DNA of 64,000 nt from Dryomyza anilis. Lineage: Eukaryota; Arthropoda; Insecta; Diptera; Dryomyzidae. Both the position numbers and the translations under genes were made by a program. The stretch lies in NCBI GenBank assembly GCA_951804985.1, contig OX638134.1:5642001-5706000 (forward strand), in the 5' to 3' direction. Every line of letters starts with the position of its first letter. The stretch's first letter is position 1. This document shows, one piece after another, positions 37,401 to 47,587 of this stretch. The notes under the pieces were generated by a model, which saw nothing but the letters and a program-made list of their open reading frames with translations, had not been told where the DNA came from and did not search any database.

Positions 37401-38249
37401 TTATTATTTCTATTAATTCTTTATTTTATGTTTTATTTTTCAGTTACATAAATTGTGGTCAGGTAAGTACATAAATGTTCTAATTATTTATAATTTTCTT
37501 TTACATATTTATCCAAATCATTTCAATGCATTAAATGCTATTCATTTAAACATAATTTCAAAATATTTATTTGTAATTCAAATTATTTTATTATAAGCTG
37601 TTTAAATATGCACAAAATGCATTAAACATATATCTAAAATGTATAGAAAGAGTTGTATTTTATGCAAGTTTGATTTTGCATTTAGTTAATTTGAATATCG
37701 GTGAGCTCAACATAGTTTGTAGCATTAAACAATTCCATTTGGTTGGACCAATTTTACGCCTTTTTGCGTTACAAACTGCATTAGTGTCAATTTTGTGTTT
37801 TGAATTGGAGCAATTTTAATCACATTTGTTTTTGTAAATATGTGAAATAAATGTGTATTTGTATTAGAAAATTATGTAGCAGAGAAATAGCTGTATTAAA
37901 GCATAATATCTGTTCAAATACTTTGGAAATAATTGGGTGATGTAGTGCGTTGTGTATGTTGACTGGACAACATTAACCCAATCGCGAAACTATTGACAGA
38001 GAATTACTTAATTAGGTGTGTAGCGCTAAAATGCGTAATGCTGTTGTATTTGTATACAAATATTCGAAATATTTTCTAAATTTTGGACGCACAAGTTAGC
38101 CTTAATCATTGCGCTTTTCTGCATTGATGTTATATTTAAATAGTACATTGGAGATTTAGACATTAAAAGCGTGATTTCTCAATAAAAAATAATTTAAAAT
38201 AGAAATATTCGCTATAAATTCTATTTTCATAAAATGTCTGCCTTATAGC
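37401..38249. other. Noncoding DNA apart from the splice-like signals
   Basis: Unique AT-rich sequence, without open frames of note, between the 19-bp array and the GATA-core satellite. Confidence 0.5.
37436..37468 (+). other. Candidate 19-nt micro-exon framed by strong splice signals
   Basis: A pyrimidine-rich tract ending TTTTTCAG (to 37443) is followed by 19 bases (37444-37462, TTACATAAATTGTGGTCAG) and then GTAAGTAC, an ideal donor. No host gene is visible in the window, so this is only a signal-level observation. Confidence 0.25.
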
Positions 38250-38830
38250 AACATTTTACGCATTTATCGCGCGGAAGATAAAAGGATATAACATAAATAT
38301 GATAAAATTTCTTGTACCATATATTTAAAACGTCCGTAGACGGATTTTTATAATATTTTGCATTAAAAATGCGAATTAGTGAAATTTTGTATATATCTTC
38401 CTTTTATCTTCCGCGCGATAAATTTGTAAAATGATGCCCAAATTACAGATATTTTATACAAACTAAAATTTGAGTGTAGGTTTTATTTAAAAAGTCAATT
38501 TTTATTAATAAATCTCATTTTTAATGTAAAATATTTTCAAAACGTACCAAGGGACGATTTTATTATAATGCACATAGTTAATGTTTTAATTTTATGATTT
38601 ATCTTCTATTTATCTTCTGCGCGATAAATGTGTAAAATGTCGCTAAAATAACAGCATTTTAATGAAAATTTAATTTGAAGTCCACAAAGTTATTTTTTAT
38701 TAATAAATCTCGCCAATAATGTAAAATACGAAAAAGTGCCAAGTGTCGATTTTAATACAGTGAAAATTCTTGGATTTTTCTTCTTTTTATCTTCCATGCG
38801 TTAAATGTGTAAAATGTGTAAAATGTAGCT
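38250..38830. repeat. GATA-core satellite, cluster 2
   Basis: Core copies lie at 38262-38290 (plus), 38394-38423 (minus), 38599-38630 (minus) and 38776-38808 (minus, degenerate). The minus copies are 205 and 177 bases apart, and their spacers align with each other and with 32466-32640. ATTTTACAC(G)CATTTATCG precedes the core in most copies. Confidence 0.85.
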
Positions 38831-40085
38831 AAGAACTACTCAGATTAAAGTGTTGAATTTTATAATAATATCCTCTCTTAATCTATGTTTTAATCAAAAC
38901 CTTCTTTTAACCCGCTTAAGTATCATCTATGGCACACTTTATTAGATTTAAATGTTTACTTCAGGCAAAACCTTATAGTGCCAACTCAATTGACGCTAAC
39001 TTGCAAACACTCCCGGGCATAGACATCAACTGCATGTCTCTGCTTTATCACGCAGTCTCTGTGTCTGCCAACGATTTTACAGAACTTTATCAACTTGCCT
39101 TCACTGCCTTCACTGCCTTGACTTGCGGCCTTCTATTGACTTCAAAGCTTTTACTTTGAACCATGCTATGGCTGTGCAGTCGCAATCTTTAAAGGCAGAA
39201 AAATGCCTGCTGGTCACAAAAATCTTAACGGTCATTTTGCTTGGCATCTGATGGCTGACAAAATGGAACCTAGTCGTGCCTTAGAGGATATGCCAGCAAT
39301 TAGCGGCCACTTAAATATTCTAATTGAGTGCAAAATAAAAGCAGCTGAAAAGAGCAGTAAAAAGTAGAAAAAACTGAAAAAAAACTAAAAAAAAATCGAA
39401 ATAAAGTAGACAAAAAGTAGAAAAATGTAGAAAAAGCAGATAAATGCTAAAAAAAGACTATAAAGCGTAGAAAAAATACAAATAATGTCTAAAATAAATA
39501 AAAATACGTTGCACTTTGTTATTTTCAACTAAAGGCAATTTTCGAAATAATAAAACTACTAAATAAAAGCAACTCAAAAGCAGTATTTGTAGTGAAAATA
39601 AATAAAATACTATGTTTTTTTTTTGCAACACTTTTTAACCCCTTTTTGTTATCGCAGCCCCATTAGTCATGGTATTTAAATCCAAACCATGAAGCAGTAC
39701 AGAGTTCAAAAGGCAACAATATTTAGTTGTTGTAACAGCAATGTTGGTAGTTCAAAAAAAGCAGTACAACAACAATGTAACGTCTAAGCGCGTCAGCGGA
39801 AAACTGCAAGAAACGCAATAATCACGTCCTTTAAATGTTAATTGGATTGCAATGCAAACTCATTTAGTTGTTATTTCGTTTCTTTTATTTCTATTTCTGT
39901 TGATATTACGATTTTATTTAATTTTTTCCTCTCATTTTTATTTTGTATTTTTCAACCTCATTTTTTTATTTTTTATATATTTCAAAGTTTATGTGGCGTC
40001 TGTTTGCTTTATAATCACGAAGAAAATAAATATATTAAATAAAATTGTATCGTTTAGCATGTTTTTATGCTTAATATTGTGTTTG
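38831..40085. other. Noncoding DNA, no gene seen
   Basis: A less AT-rich unique stretch at 38920-39330, then AAAAAGTAGA-type low complexity near 39355-39480. The 39842-40130 frames are Phe/Ile-rich and lack domains. Confidence 0.5.
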
Positions 40086-41010
40086 GGGAATTTTCAGTCA
40101 TTTATCGCGCGGAAGATAAAAGGAAGATAATTCGTAAATTTGGTATATTAGCTATGTAGTTTGAATTTATAGCATTCGTTGTTAGATTTTGACCAGATTT
40201 GATAATATTAAATGCGCAATAAATATTAAAAGCCATATATTTTACTGCTAGATGATAAATTGGCTATAAAAAATATTTTTTCAGTTTTTAATTTCAAAAA
40301 GGAGATTTTTAATTAGTGTTCATAGTTTCAATTTATTAATTTTGGTACATTTGTTGGTACATTTGTTTTAAAATATTTTTAAAATATCAGAACATTTTTT
40401 GCAATTATATCGACATCAACATGTATATACAACATATATTACATGAAATATTAAATTAAATTGCTTTTTTAAGTATTTTTTTAGGTCGTAGGGTTAATGG
40501 GCGTCATTTTACACATTTATCGCGCGGAAGATAAAAGGAAGATAAGACATTCTTTTAATGCTTTTGCTATTTACGTTCAATTTAAAATATCTTGAGAAGA
40601 TTACAACACCTTTTTTACAATTATATAGACATAAATATGTAGAAACTCGTCAATTTGATAAAATTTCGATGGAAGTAACACACAAACTTATAGTTTTTAA
40701 TGTTTTTTAAGTCGTAGTGTTATTAGGTTGAAATTTTACACATTTATCTCGGAGAGGATAAAAGGAAGATACATCATTATATAAATTACTTTGATATTTA
40801 CAATAAATTTAAAACGTCTAGAGAAGTTTACAGTACTTTTTTGCAATTATACCAACATAAATCTGTAAAAAATCGTCAATTTGTTGAAATTGCGATGGAA
40901 GTAACGCACAAAATTATAGATTTTAGTATTATTTAAGTCGTTGAGTTATTGGGGCATCATTTCACATATTTATCGCGCGGAAGATAAAAGGAAGATAAAT
41001 CATAATTTTA
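40086..41010. repeat. GATA-core satellite, cluster 3 (tandem, same orientation)
   Basis: Cores on the plus strand are at 40100-40130, 40515-40545, 40742-40771 (diverged: TCTCGGAGAGG) and 40968-40998. Spacing is 416 (two units), 227 and 226. Three of the four keep the 30-base core unchanged, while the roughly 200-base spacers have diverged. Confidence 0.88.
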
Positions 41011-42100
41011 ATAAATTTGCTATTTACATTAAATTTAAAACGTCTGGAGAAGTTTACATTACTTTTTTTGTAATTATATCAACAAAAATCTGTAAAAACT
41101 TTTTGATAAAATTCCGATAGAAGTAACGAAATGTTTAAATTTATAAAAAAAAAACTGATGATGTCAGGATTATAATATTGGGCAAAATTCGCATTTGATT
41201 CGATTTTGATAGTAATTTGTAGAATATTTTTTTTTTTGTTTTTAAGGTAATTCTAAAAAAAAAATATTCAGCTAAAAATTATTTATATTATTTTTAACAT
41301 TTCAAGTTCACTATTAGAAATTCACTATGATTATTTTTTACAATTTTTAATTTTCTGCATTTTTCTGCATAATATTCTTTTTATGTATTTGTTTTATATT
41401 TTTCTCATATTTAATGCTTTTTACTTCAAATGTCTCCATTGAAAAAAAAACCTTAATTTCTGCAGCTCTGCAACTTTGCACAAATCCTCCCATTTTAATC
41501 CTTTGTAATGCGCTTTTTATGTCACTTATTATGCATTTTATTTTTTGCAGCATCTTAAAAAATCGCTGATATTAAAATTCTTTTGACACTTTAAGTAATT
41601 CGCTTACTACATTATAGCAATTTTTTACAACTGTGTTTTGCAACACTCCAATTGGCTAAGTTTTTTTTCTTTAAGCCATATTTTACACCTTCAGCGCGAT
41701 AAATTGCTGCGTCTTTCGTACGCAGTTGTTGCTACTGATTTAGTCATTACTAAGTTGTTCTTGTGCTGCACTCATAATCCTTGCAGAGTTGTGTCATAAA
41801 ATTGCAATTTCAAGCGCTTACTTTGTAGCTGTTGCAAAATGGTAGAAAAAATGCAAAAATTATTGGAAGCATTGAATAAAGTTAGTATCAGCATTAATTT
41901 TAAAATGAAGAACATTTTTGCATTGAAAGTGGGATAAATATTAAAATCAGTATATGATAAATTTATGTTCATATCCATTTTACATTTTAATATTGCTTTT
42001 TTTATACTTATATATTTCGTCTGTTATATATTGTCGTGGTTAATATAAAAATGTTGCTAAAAATTTGTATCTCATTTATTTACGTCTTTTAGTAATTTTA
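41011..42100. other. Noncoding DNA with a degenerate core fragment
   Basis: AT-rich with short frames. A partial GCGCGATAAATT at about 41694-41705 looks like a broken GATA-core copy. Confidence 0.5.
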
Positions 42101-42420
42101 GCGACATTTTACGCATTTATCGCGGGGATGATAAAAGGAAGATACATTTTAAATTTGGTACTTAACCTACGTATATTTCATTTATAGTGTGGTTTTGACT
42201 ATATTTTGCATTAAAAACACGATTTTTCTCTAAACACTAACCATATTGTATTTTATATACACCATATTATTTTTATTTTGTTTAAAAAAATCGATTTTGA
42301 ACCGAAAGTGCACTTTTCAATTAAAATTAACACTATAAATTAAATGTACATCAAATTAATGGAATTTTAGCAACATTTTATGGAATTTATCGCGCGGAAG
42401 ATAAAAGGAAGATAAGTCAT
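42101..42420. repeat. GATA-core satellite, cluster 4
   Basis: Cores on the plus strand are at 42115-42145 (GCGGGGATG variant) and 42385-42415 (intact), 270 bases apart. The sequence after the second core (CATAAAATTAATGCTTTAACTATG) matches the reverse complement of the spacer before the minus copy at 38599. Confidence 0.83.
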
Positions 42421-43309
42421 AAAATTAATGCTTTAACTATGTACATAATATGTACAGTGGCCGTAGTTGGTTTTTGAATTTATTTCGCTTACAAATGCGA
42501 TTTTTTTAATAAAAAAAACTTTATCCACTAAAAAATGTACTTAAATGTAATTTTTAAAAAATTTAATTCGTTATTTAAATGAAAACGTATCACAATTTAG
42601 TGGAAAAACATAGTATTTATGTAAGGATGACTTTAAATCTAAAACAGAAATAAAATGTACTAAAACAAGTAGTAAGATATCTAGGATTATAAATCGTAGT
42701 TTGTTTGTTATAAAATAATAAAATTAGTGTAACCCTGCAACAGTTACCGGTCGCCAAATGCAATAAATAGAATTGGCAAAGTGCGCTTCTAACTTGCACA
42801 AGTGGAATATAGTATTAAATTAAATGGAAATGTTGTCTGCACAATAAATTCTAGACAATTTTACCAACGACCACCACTATACAAGTGGTACATATTGCAG
42901 TCAACAGTTTTGTTTGCAATTATGGTATGCTTTCAAATTAAATTTATTCAATTAAATTCATTCTATTTGACTCCGTTCTGTGGTTGGGGTGGGGGATCAA
43001 TTGTGGTGGAAGATGTGTGTGTGTTAAAGTTTTCAAAATGCTAAAGTTGTCTGAGTGAGTATTAGAGTTGTGTGTTATGAATGCTAAAGTTTTCTAAAGT
43101 TAAACCGTTTGCTTGGCAAGGAAGCCTTCAAGTTACTAATTGGTATTACATGCGCTTAGTTGGTCAAACTTTGTGAAATGTATATGCTAAAGTAATTTGT
43201 CAATTTTAGATGCATAAGTTAGGAGTATTTGCGAAATTGTGCATGCGGTTCTAAACTGTTTTGAGCGTGCTTTCGTAAATTCTCCTAAAAGCAAAATATA
43301 AAAAATTAA
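42421..43309. other. Noncoding DNA, no gene seen
   Basis: Unique sequence, less AT-rich around 42960-43280. Short frames without domains. Confidence 0.5.
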
Positions 43310-43655
43310 GTATTTCAATGAAAATATAATTTTCTACTAAAGATTAAATTTTTCACTCAAAATTCAAATTTTCTCTAAATATTCAATTTTTGCATAATAA
43401 ATTCAATTATTCACTAAAAATTCAATTTTTCACTAAGAATTCTATTTTTCATTAAAAATTTAATTTTTCACTAAAAATTCAAATTTTTACTAAAAAATAA
43501 AATTTTTCACTAAAAATTAAAATTTTCATAAAAATTAAAATTTTCATAAAAATTTAAATTTTCATAAAAATTAAATTTTTCACTCAAAATTCAAATTTTC
43601 ACTTAAAAGTAAAATTTTCATTCAAAATTAATTTTTCACTAAAAATTAAAACCCT
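43310..43655. repeat. 19-bp minisatellite array (TTCAATTTTTCACTAAAAA orientation)
   Basis: About 16 diverged copies, the shortest array of the family in the window. Confidence 0.88.
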
Positions 43656-44520
43656 TTAGATTAGCTGCCTCGTTTATCAAATTTGTGCTTCTAACTAAGT
43701 ATACTTAATATATGCCTCACATGCGATTTAAACATTTTCGTTTGAGGTTTTATAATTTTTACTTTTTTTTGCTCTATTCTGAGTATATTTGCATTTTCTA
43801 TGCACTAATTACAACGTTTTTGTTCGAGTAGAGTTTTTGTGCATTTTTAACCAAAAATAGAGTGAATAAAAACTAACCTCAAAAAACCCACAGAAAATTG
43901 TCACAAAAGAGCCAAAGCAACATGCAGTGAAGTCGAAACGATGTGTGTGGCATAGAAACAAAAGAAAATTCTGAAAATCAAATGCATAAAATATTTTATT
44001 ATAATTGCTTTAAATTGCATAAAATTTGGGTCGATTTTATGGCAACCCATTTGAGAAGGCTATGAAATAATTTTTAAATTATCATTTGAAAAAATTTTAA
44101 ATCGTGGTTTAAAGTTTTATGTATTCTGTATTAAAGTAGAATTTTTTTTTAATTTTTCAACATATTTTTTTTTATTTTTTGCAAAGTAGTTTTGCTGCAC
44201 AAATTGCTTCGATATAACGAGCTACATTTTTATTGCATACTTGCAGGCGATAACAATTTGTCTAAGTTTTGTACAGAGGTAGATATTTTACGAGTGTTTG
44301 TGCTCAATTTAATGTGTCTGTGTCAGATATAATTTTACAAAATAATTTTATAATTTTACTATGACAATTAAATTTTTATGAGACACTTTTCAAGTAAAAT
44401 TTAGCTAGTTTATGTAATGAAAGAACATTAAACAAATATTTAATGTATAATTTTAAATCATTTCAATTTAAAATTTTTAAATTTAAGGAATTTATCAATA
44501 TTAATTTAACTAATTAAAAC
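43656..44520. other. Noncoding DNA, no gene seen
   Basis: AT-rich unique sequence that grades into the octamer array. Confidence 0.5.
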
Positions 44521-44537
44521 ATAAAAAAAAATATAAT

Positions 44538-45900
44538 AATATAAAAATATAAAAATATAAAAATATAAAAATATAAAAATATAAAAATATAAAAATATAA
44601 AAATATAAAAATATAAAAATATAAAAATATAAAAATATAAAAATATAAAAATATAAAAATATAAAAATATAAAAATATAAAAATATAAAAATATAAAAAT
44701 ATAAAAATATAAAAATATAAAAATATAAAAATATAAAAATATAAAAATATAAAAATATAAAAATATAAAAATATAAAAATATAAAAATATAAAAATATAA
44801 AAATATAAAAATATAAAAATATAAAAATATAAAAATATAAAAATATAAAAATATAAAAATATAAAAATATAAAAATATAAAAATATAAAAATTAAAAAAT
44901 ATAAAAATATAAAAATATAAAAATATAAAAATATTAAAATATAAAAATATAAAAATATAAAATAATAAAAATATAAAAATATAAAAATATAAAAATATAA
45001 AAATATAAAAATATAAAAATATAAAAATATAAAAATATAAAAATATAAAAATATAAAAATATAAAAATATAAAAATATAAAAATATAAAAATATAAAAAT
45101 ATAAAAATATAAAAATATAAAAATATAAAAATATAAAAATATAAAAATATAAAAATATAAAAATATAAAAATATAAAAATATAAAAATATAAAAATATAA
45201 AAATATAAAAATATAAAAATATAAAAATATAAAAATATTAAAATATTAAAATATAAAAATATAAAAATATAAAATAATAAAAATATAAAAATATAAAAAT
45301 ATAAAAATATAAAAATATAAAAATATAAAAATATAAAAATATAAAAATATAAAAATATTAAAATATTAAAATATAAAAATATAAAAATATAAAATAATAA
45401 AAATATAAAAATATAAAAATATAAAAATATAAAAATATAAAAATATAAAAATATAAAAATATAAAAATATAAAAATATAAAAATATAAAAATATAAAAAT
45501 ATAAAAATATAAAAATATAAAAATATAAAAATATAAAAATATAAAAATATAAAAATATAAAAATATAAAAATATAAAAATATAAAAATATAAAAATATAA
45601 AAATATAAAAATATAAAAATATAAAAATATAAAAATATAAAAATATAAAAATATAAAAATATAAAAATATAAAAATATAAAAATATAAAAATATAAAAAT
45701 ATAAAAATATTAAAATATTAAAATATAAAAATATAAAAATATAAAATAATAAAAATATAAAAATATAAAAATATAAAAATATAAAAATATAAAAATATAA
45801 AAATATAAAAATATAAAAATATAAAAATATAAAAATATAAAAATATAAAAATATAAAAATATAAAAATATAAAAATATAAAATTATAAAAATATAAAAAT
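44538..45900. repeat. Octamer tandem array (AAAAATAT)n with a recurring variant cassette
   Basis: About 170 copies of AAAAATAT. A variant cassette (AAAATATT units, two or three normal units, then AAAATAAT) recurs near 44930, 45236, 45356 and 45711. This indicates segmental duplication inside the array, beyond unit-by-unit slippage. A 193-codon minus-strand frame of Tyr/Ile/Phe repeats is a by-product. Confidence 0.96.
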
Positions 45901-46047
45901 TTCAAAAAATAAAAATAATATAATAATATAAATATAAATTTCGGCAAATTTTTTAATATCTTCAGTCAAAAGTCATCAATAAATTCTACTAAAATAATGT
46001 AATTTTTAAATATATAAAACAAATAAAATACATATAAAAAAAATTGT

Positions 46048-46119
46048 TGCCTCCTGTGAGGATTGAACTCACGACCCCTGGTTTACAAGACCAGTGCTCT
46101 ACCACTGAGCTAAAGAGGC
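46048..46119 (-). tRNA. tRNA-Thr (anticodon TGT), copy 1
   Basis: On the minus strand a complete 72-nt cloverleaf can be read. The acceptor stem is GCCTCTT pairing with AGGAGGC (one T-G wobble), with discriminator A. The A box is TAGCTCAGTGGTAGAGC. The anticodon stem CTGGT/ACCAG carries loop CTTGTAA, so the anticodon is TGT, reading ACA. The T stem is GTGAG/CTCAC with loop TTCAATC. There is no intron and CCA is not encoded, as expected in eukaryotes. A run of eight T on the transcribed strand (plus-strand A run at 46036-46043) gives a Pol III terminator. It is identical to the copies at 46550 and 47516. Confidence 0.97.
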
Positions 46120-46549
46120 CCTCTTGCGACGAGCTTGAAAAGTAGCCAATAAATTTTGCTGGATTTTTTTAACAGTTTTCTATTTTGCAAAATATTTAAA
46201 TGGTTCTTGAATAAACTGAGTAGACTTCAAAAATGTTCGAAGTTGATTTTAAAGTGAACATTTTTGATTTTACTATGAAAAATTATTTTAAAAAATGTTA
46301 TTTATAAAAATATATTAAAATTAAATAAGTTATAATTAAAATTAAATTTTTAAAAATTAAAAACTAAATGTATTTTTCTTTATGTGAAATTTAGAAAAAA
46401 ATATTTTTTTTTTAATTAACATAGTTTGTTTTGGTTTTCATTGTCACAAATTAATATAAATTTTATAATTAATAATAATGTCTATTAATTTTGGTTAAAA
46501 ATATATATTTTTTAATAATAATGTTTATATAAATAAAAAAAAGTAAAGT

Positions 46550-46621
46550 TGCCTCCTGTGAGGATTGAACTCACGACCCCTGGTTTACAAGACCAGTGCT
46601 CTACCACTGAGCTAAAGAGGC
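46550..46621 (-). tRNA. tRNA-Thr (anticodon TGT), copy 2
   Basis: Identical over all 72 bases to the first copy, 430 bases away, in the same orientation. Flanks are unrelated apart from A/T richness, so the duplication is old while the gene body is conserved or converted. The terminator is the T run opposite plus-strand A8 at 46535-46542. Confidence 0.97.
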
Positions 46622-46688
46622 ACTTTTGGCACTAACTCCAAATTCAACCAAAACAGCTGAAAATAATTATTTAAAAAATATATATAAA

Positions 46689-46847
46689 AGCTGTGTTTCT
46701 TTCATAATTTAAATTTGAGCCGGAAAAAATTTTGTACGCAAAACAAAAACAATTTGAAACAGATAAATCTATCCAGCTCAAATTTGTTTTTGTTTTGCGT
46801 ACAAAATTTGTTCCGGCTCAAATTTAAATTATGAAAAAAACACAGCT
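46689..46847. repeat. Hairpin-forming inverted repeat between tRNA genes
   Basis: Arms of about 65-70 bases (46689-46757 and about 46780-46847) are near-perfect complements, with paired blocks AGCTGTGTTT, AATTTAAATTTGAGCCGG and TTTTGTACGCAAAACAAAAA. The loop is about 25 bases. It could be a small MITE or yield a long hairpin RNA; no terminal duplication was identified. Confidence 0.8.
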
Positions 46848-46859
46848 AAAGTATAAAAT

Positions 46860-47515
46860 TACATAAAGCAAAAATTGTTAATTTAAAATCAATTTAAGCT
46901 TTTGTCAAAAAAAAAATTTAAATTTTTAAAATCGAATTTAAAAAAAATTTAAATTTTTCTATTTCATGTATTTTCAATAATATATAATGTATCGGGATTG
47001 AACCAAAATTTTTGACCATCCCGGAAATTTCGTGATGAGAAGAAAAATTCCCGGGATCTCGGAATATGTCTCGAATTAAAAAAATTGGTATTATAGTTAA
47101 GAAAAATAATAAGAACGGTGTTAAGAAACATTTATCATCAAGGTCTATTAAAATAATGAAGTTATGCTTTAGTCTGCAATTTTTGAATTCAATAGTTTTC
47201 ATTTTATCTGCGCTTTATTTATATTGGCTATCCCGATATTTAATTTCGAGATTTTCGATACTGATTTTCTTCTCGATTCGAAATTTCTAAATCCCGGTAT
47301 TGAGAAAAATGTGTTTCAGAAGGCGACTTAATATAATTTTTCTGAATATACAAAAATTTAAAAACTTTAATATAAAATATAAAAATACTTCAAAAAAATT
47401 AAATATTTTTTTATCTACAGTTTTTTAATAATTTATAATTACCTATTATATAATATTTAGAATTTTTTAAATTAAAAAAAAAAATATTATAAAAAACTAA
47501 AAAAAAAAATACAGT
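46860..47515. other. AT-rich spacer between tRNA genes 2 and 3
   Basis: Contains blocks such as ATCCCGG, TTCCCGGGATCTCGG and AATCCCGG around 46993-47300, in both orientations, which suggests a decayed transposon. A 74-codon frame at 47066 has no recognised domain. Confidence 0.45.
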
Positions 47516-47587
47516 TGCCTCCTGTGAGGATTGAACTCACGACCCCTGGTTTACAAGACCAGTGCTCTACCACTGAGCTAAAGAGGC
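47516..47587 (-). tRNA. tRNA-Thr (anticodon TGT), copy 3
   Basis: Identical in all 72 bases to copies 1 and 2 and in the same orientation, 894 bases from copy 2. The Pol III terminator is the T run opposite the plus-strand A11 at 47499-47509. A and B boxes are intact, so all three copies are expected to be active. Confidence 0.97.

Noticed and set aside
45366..45947. 193-codon minus-strand frame
   Set aside because: Translation of the AAAAATAT array gives only Phe/Tyr/Ile/Leu repeats.
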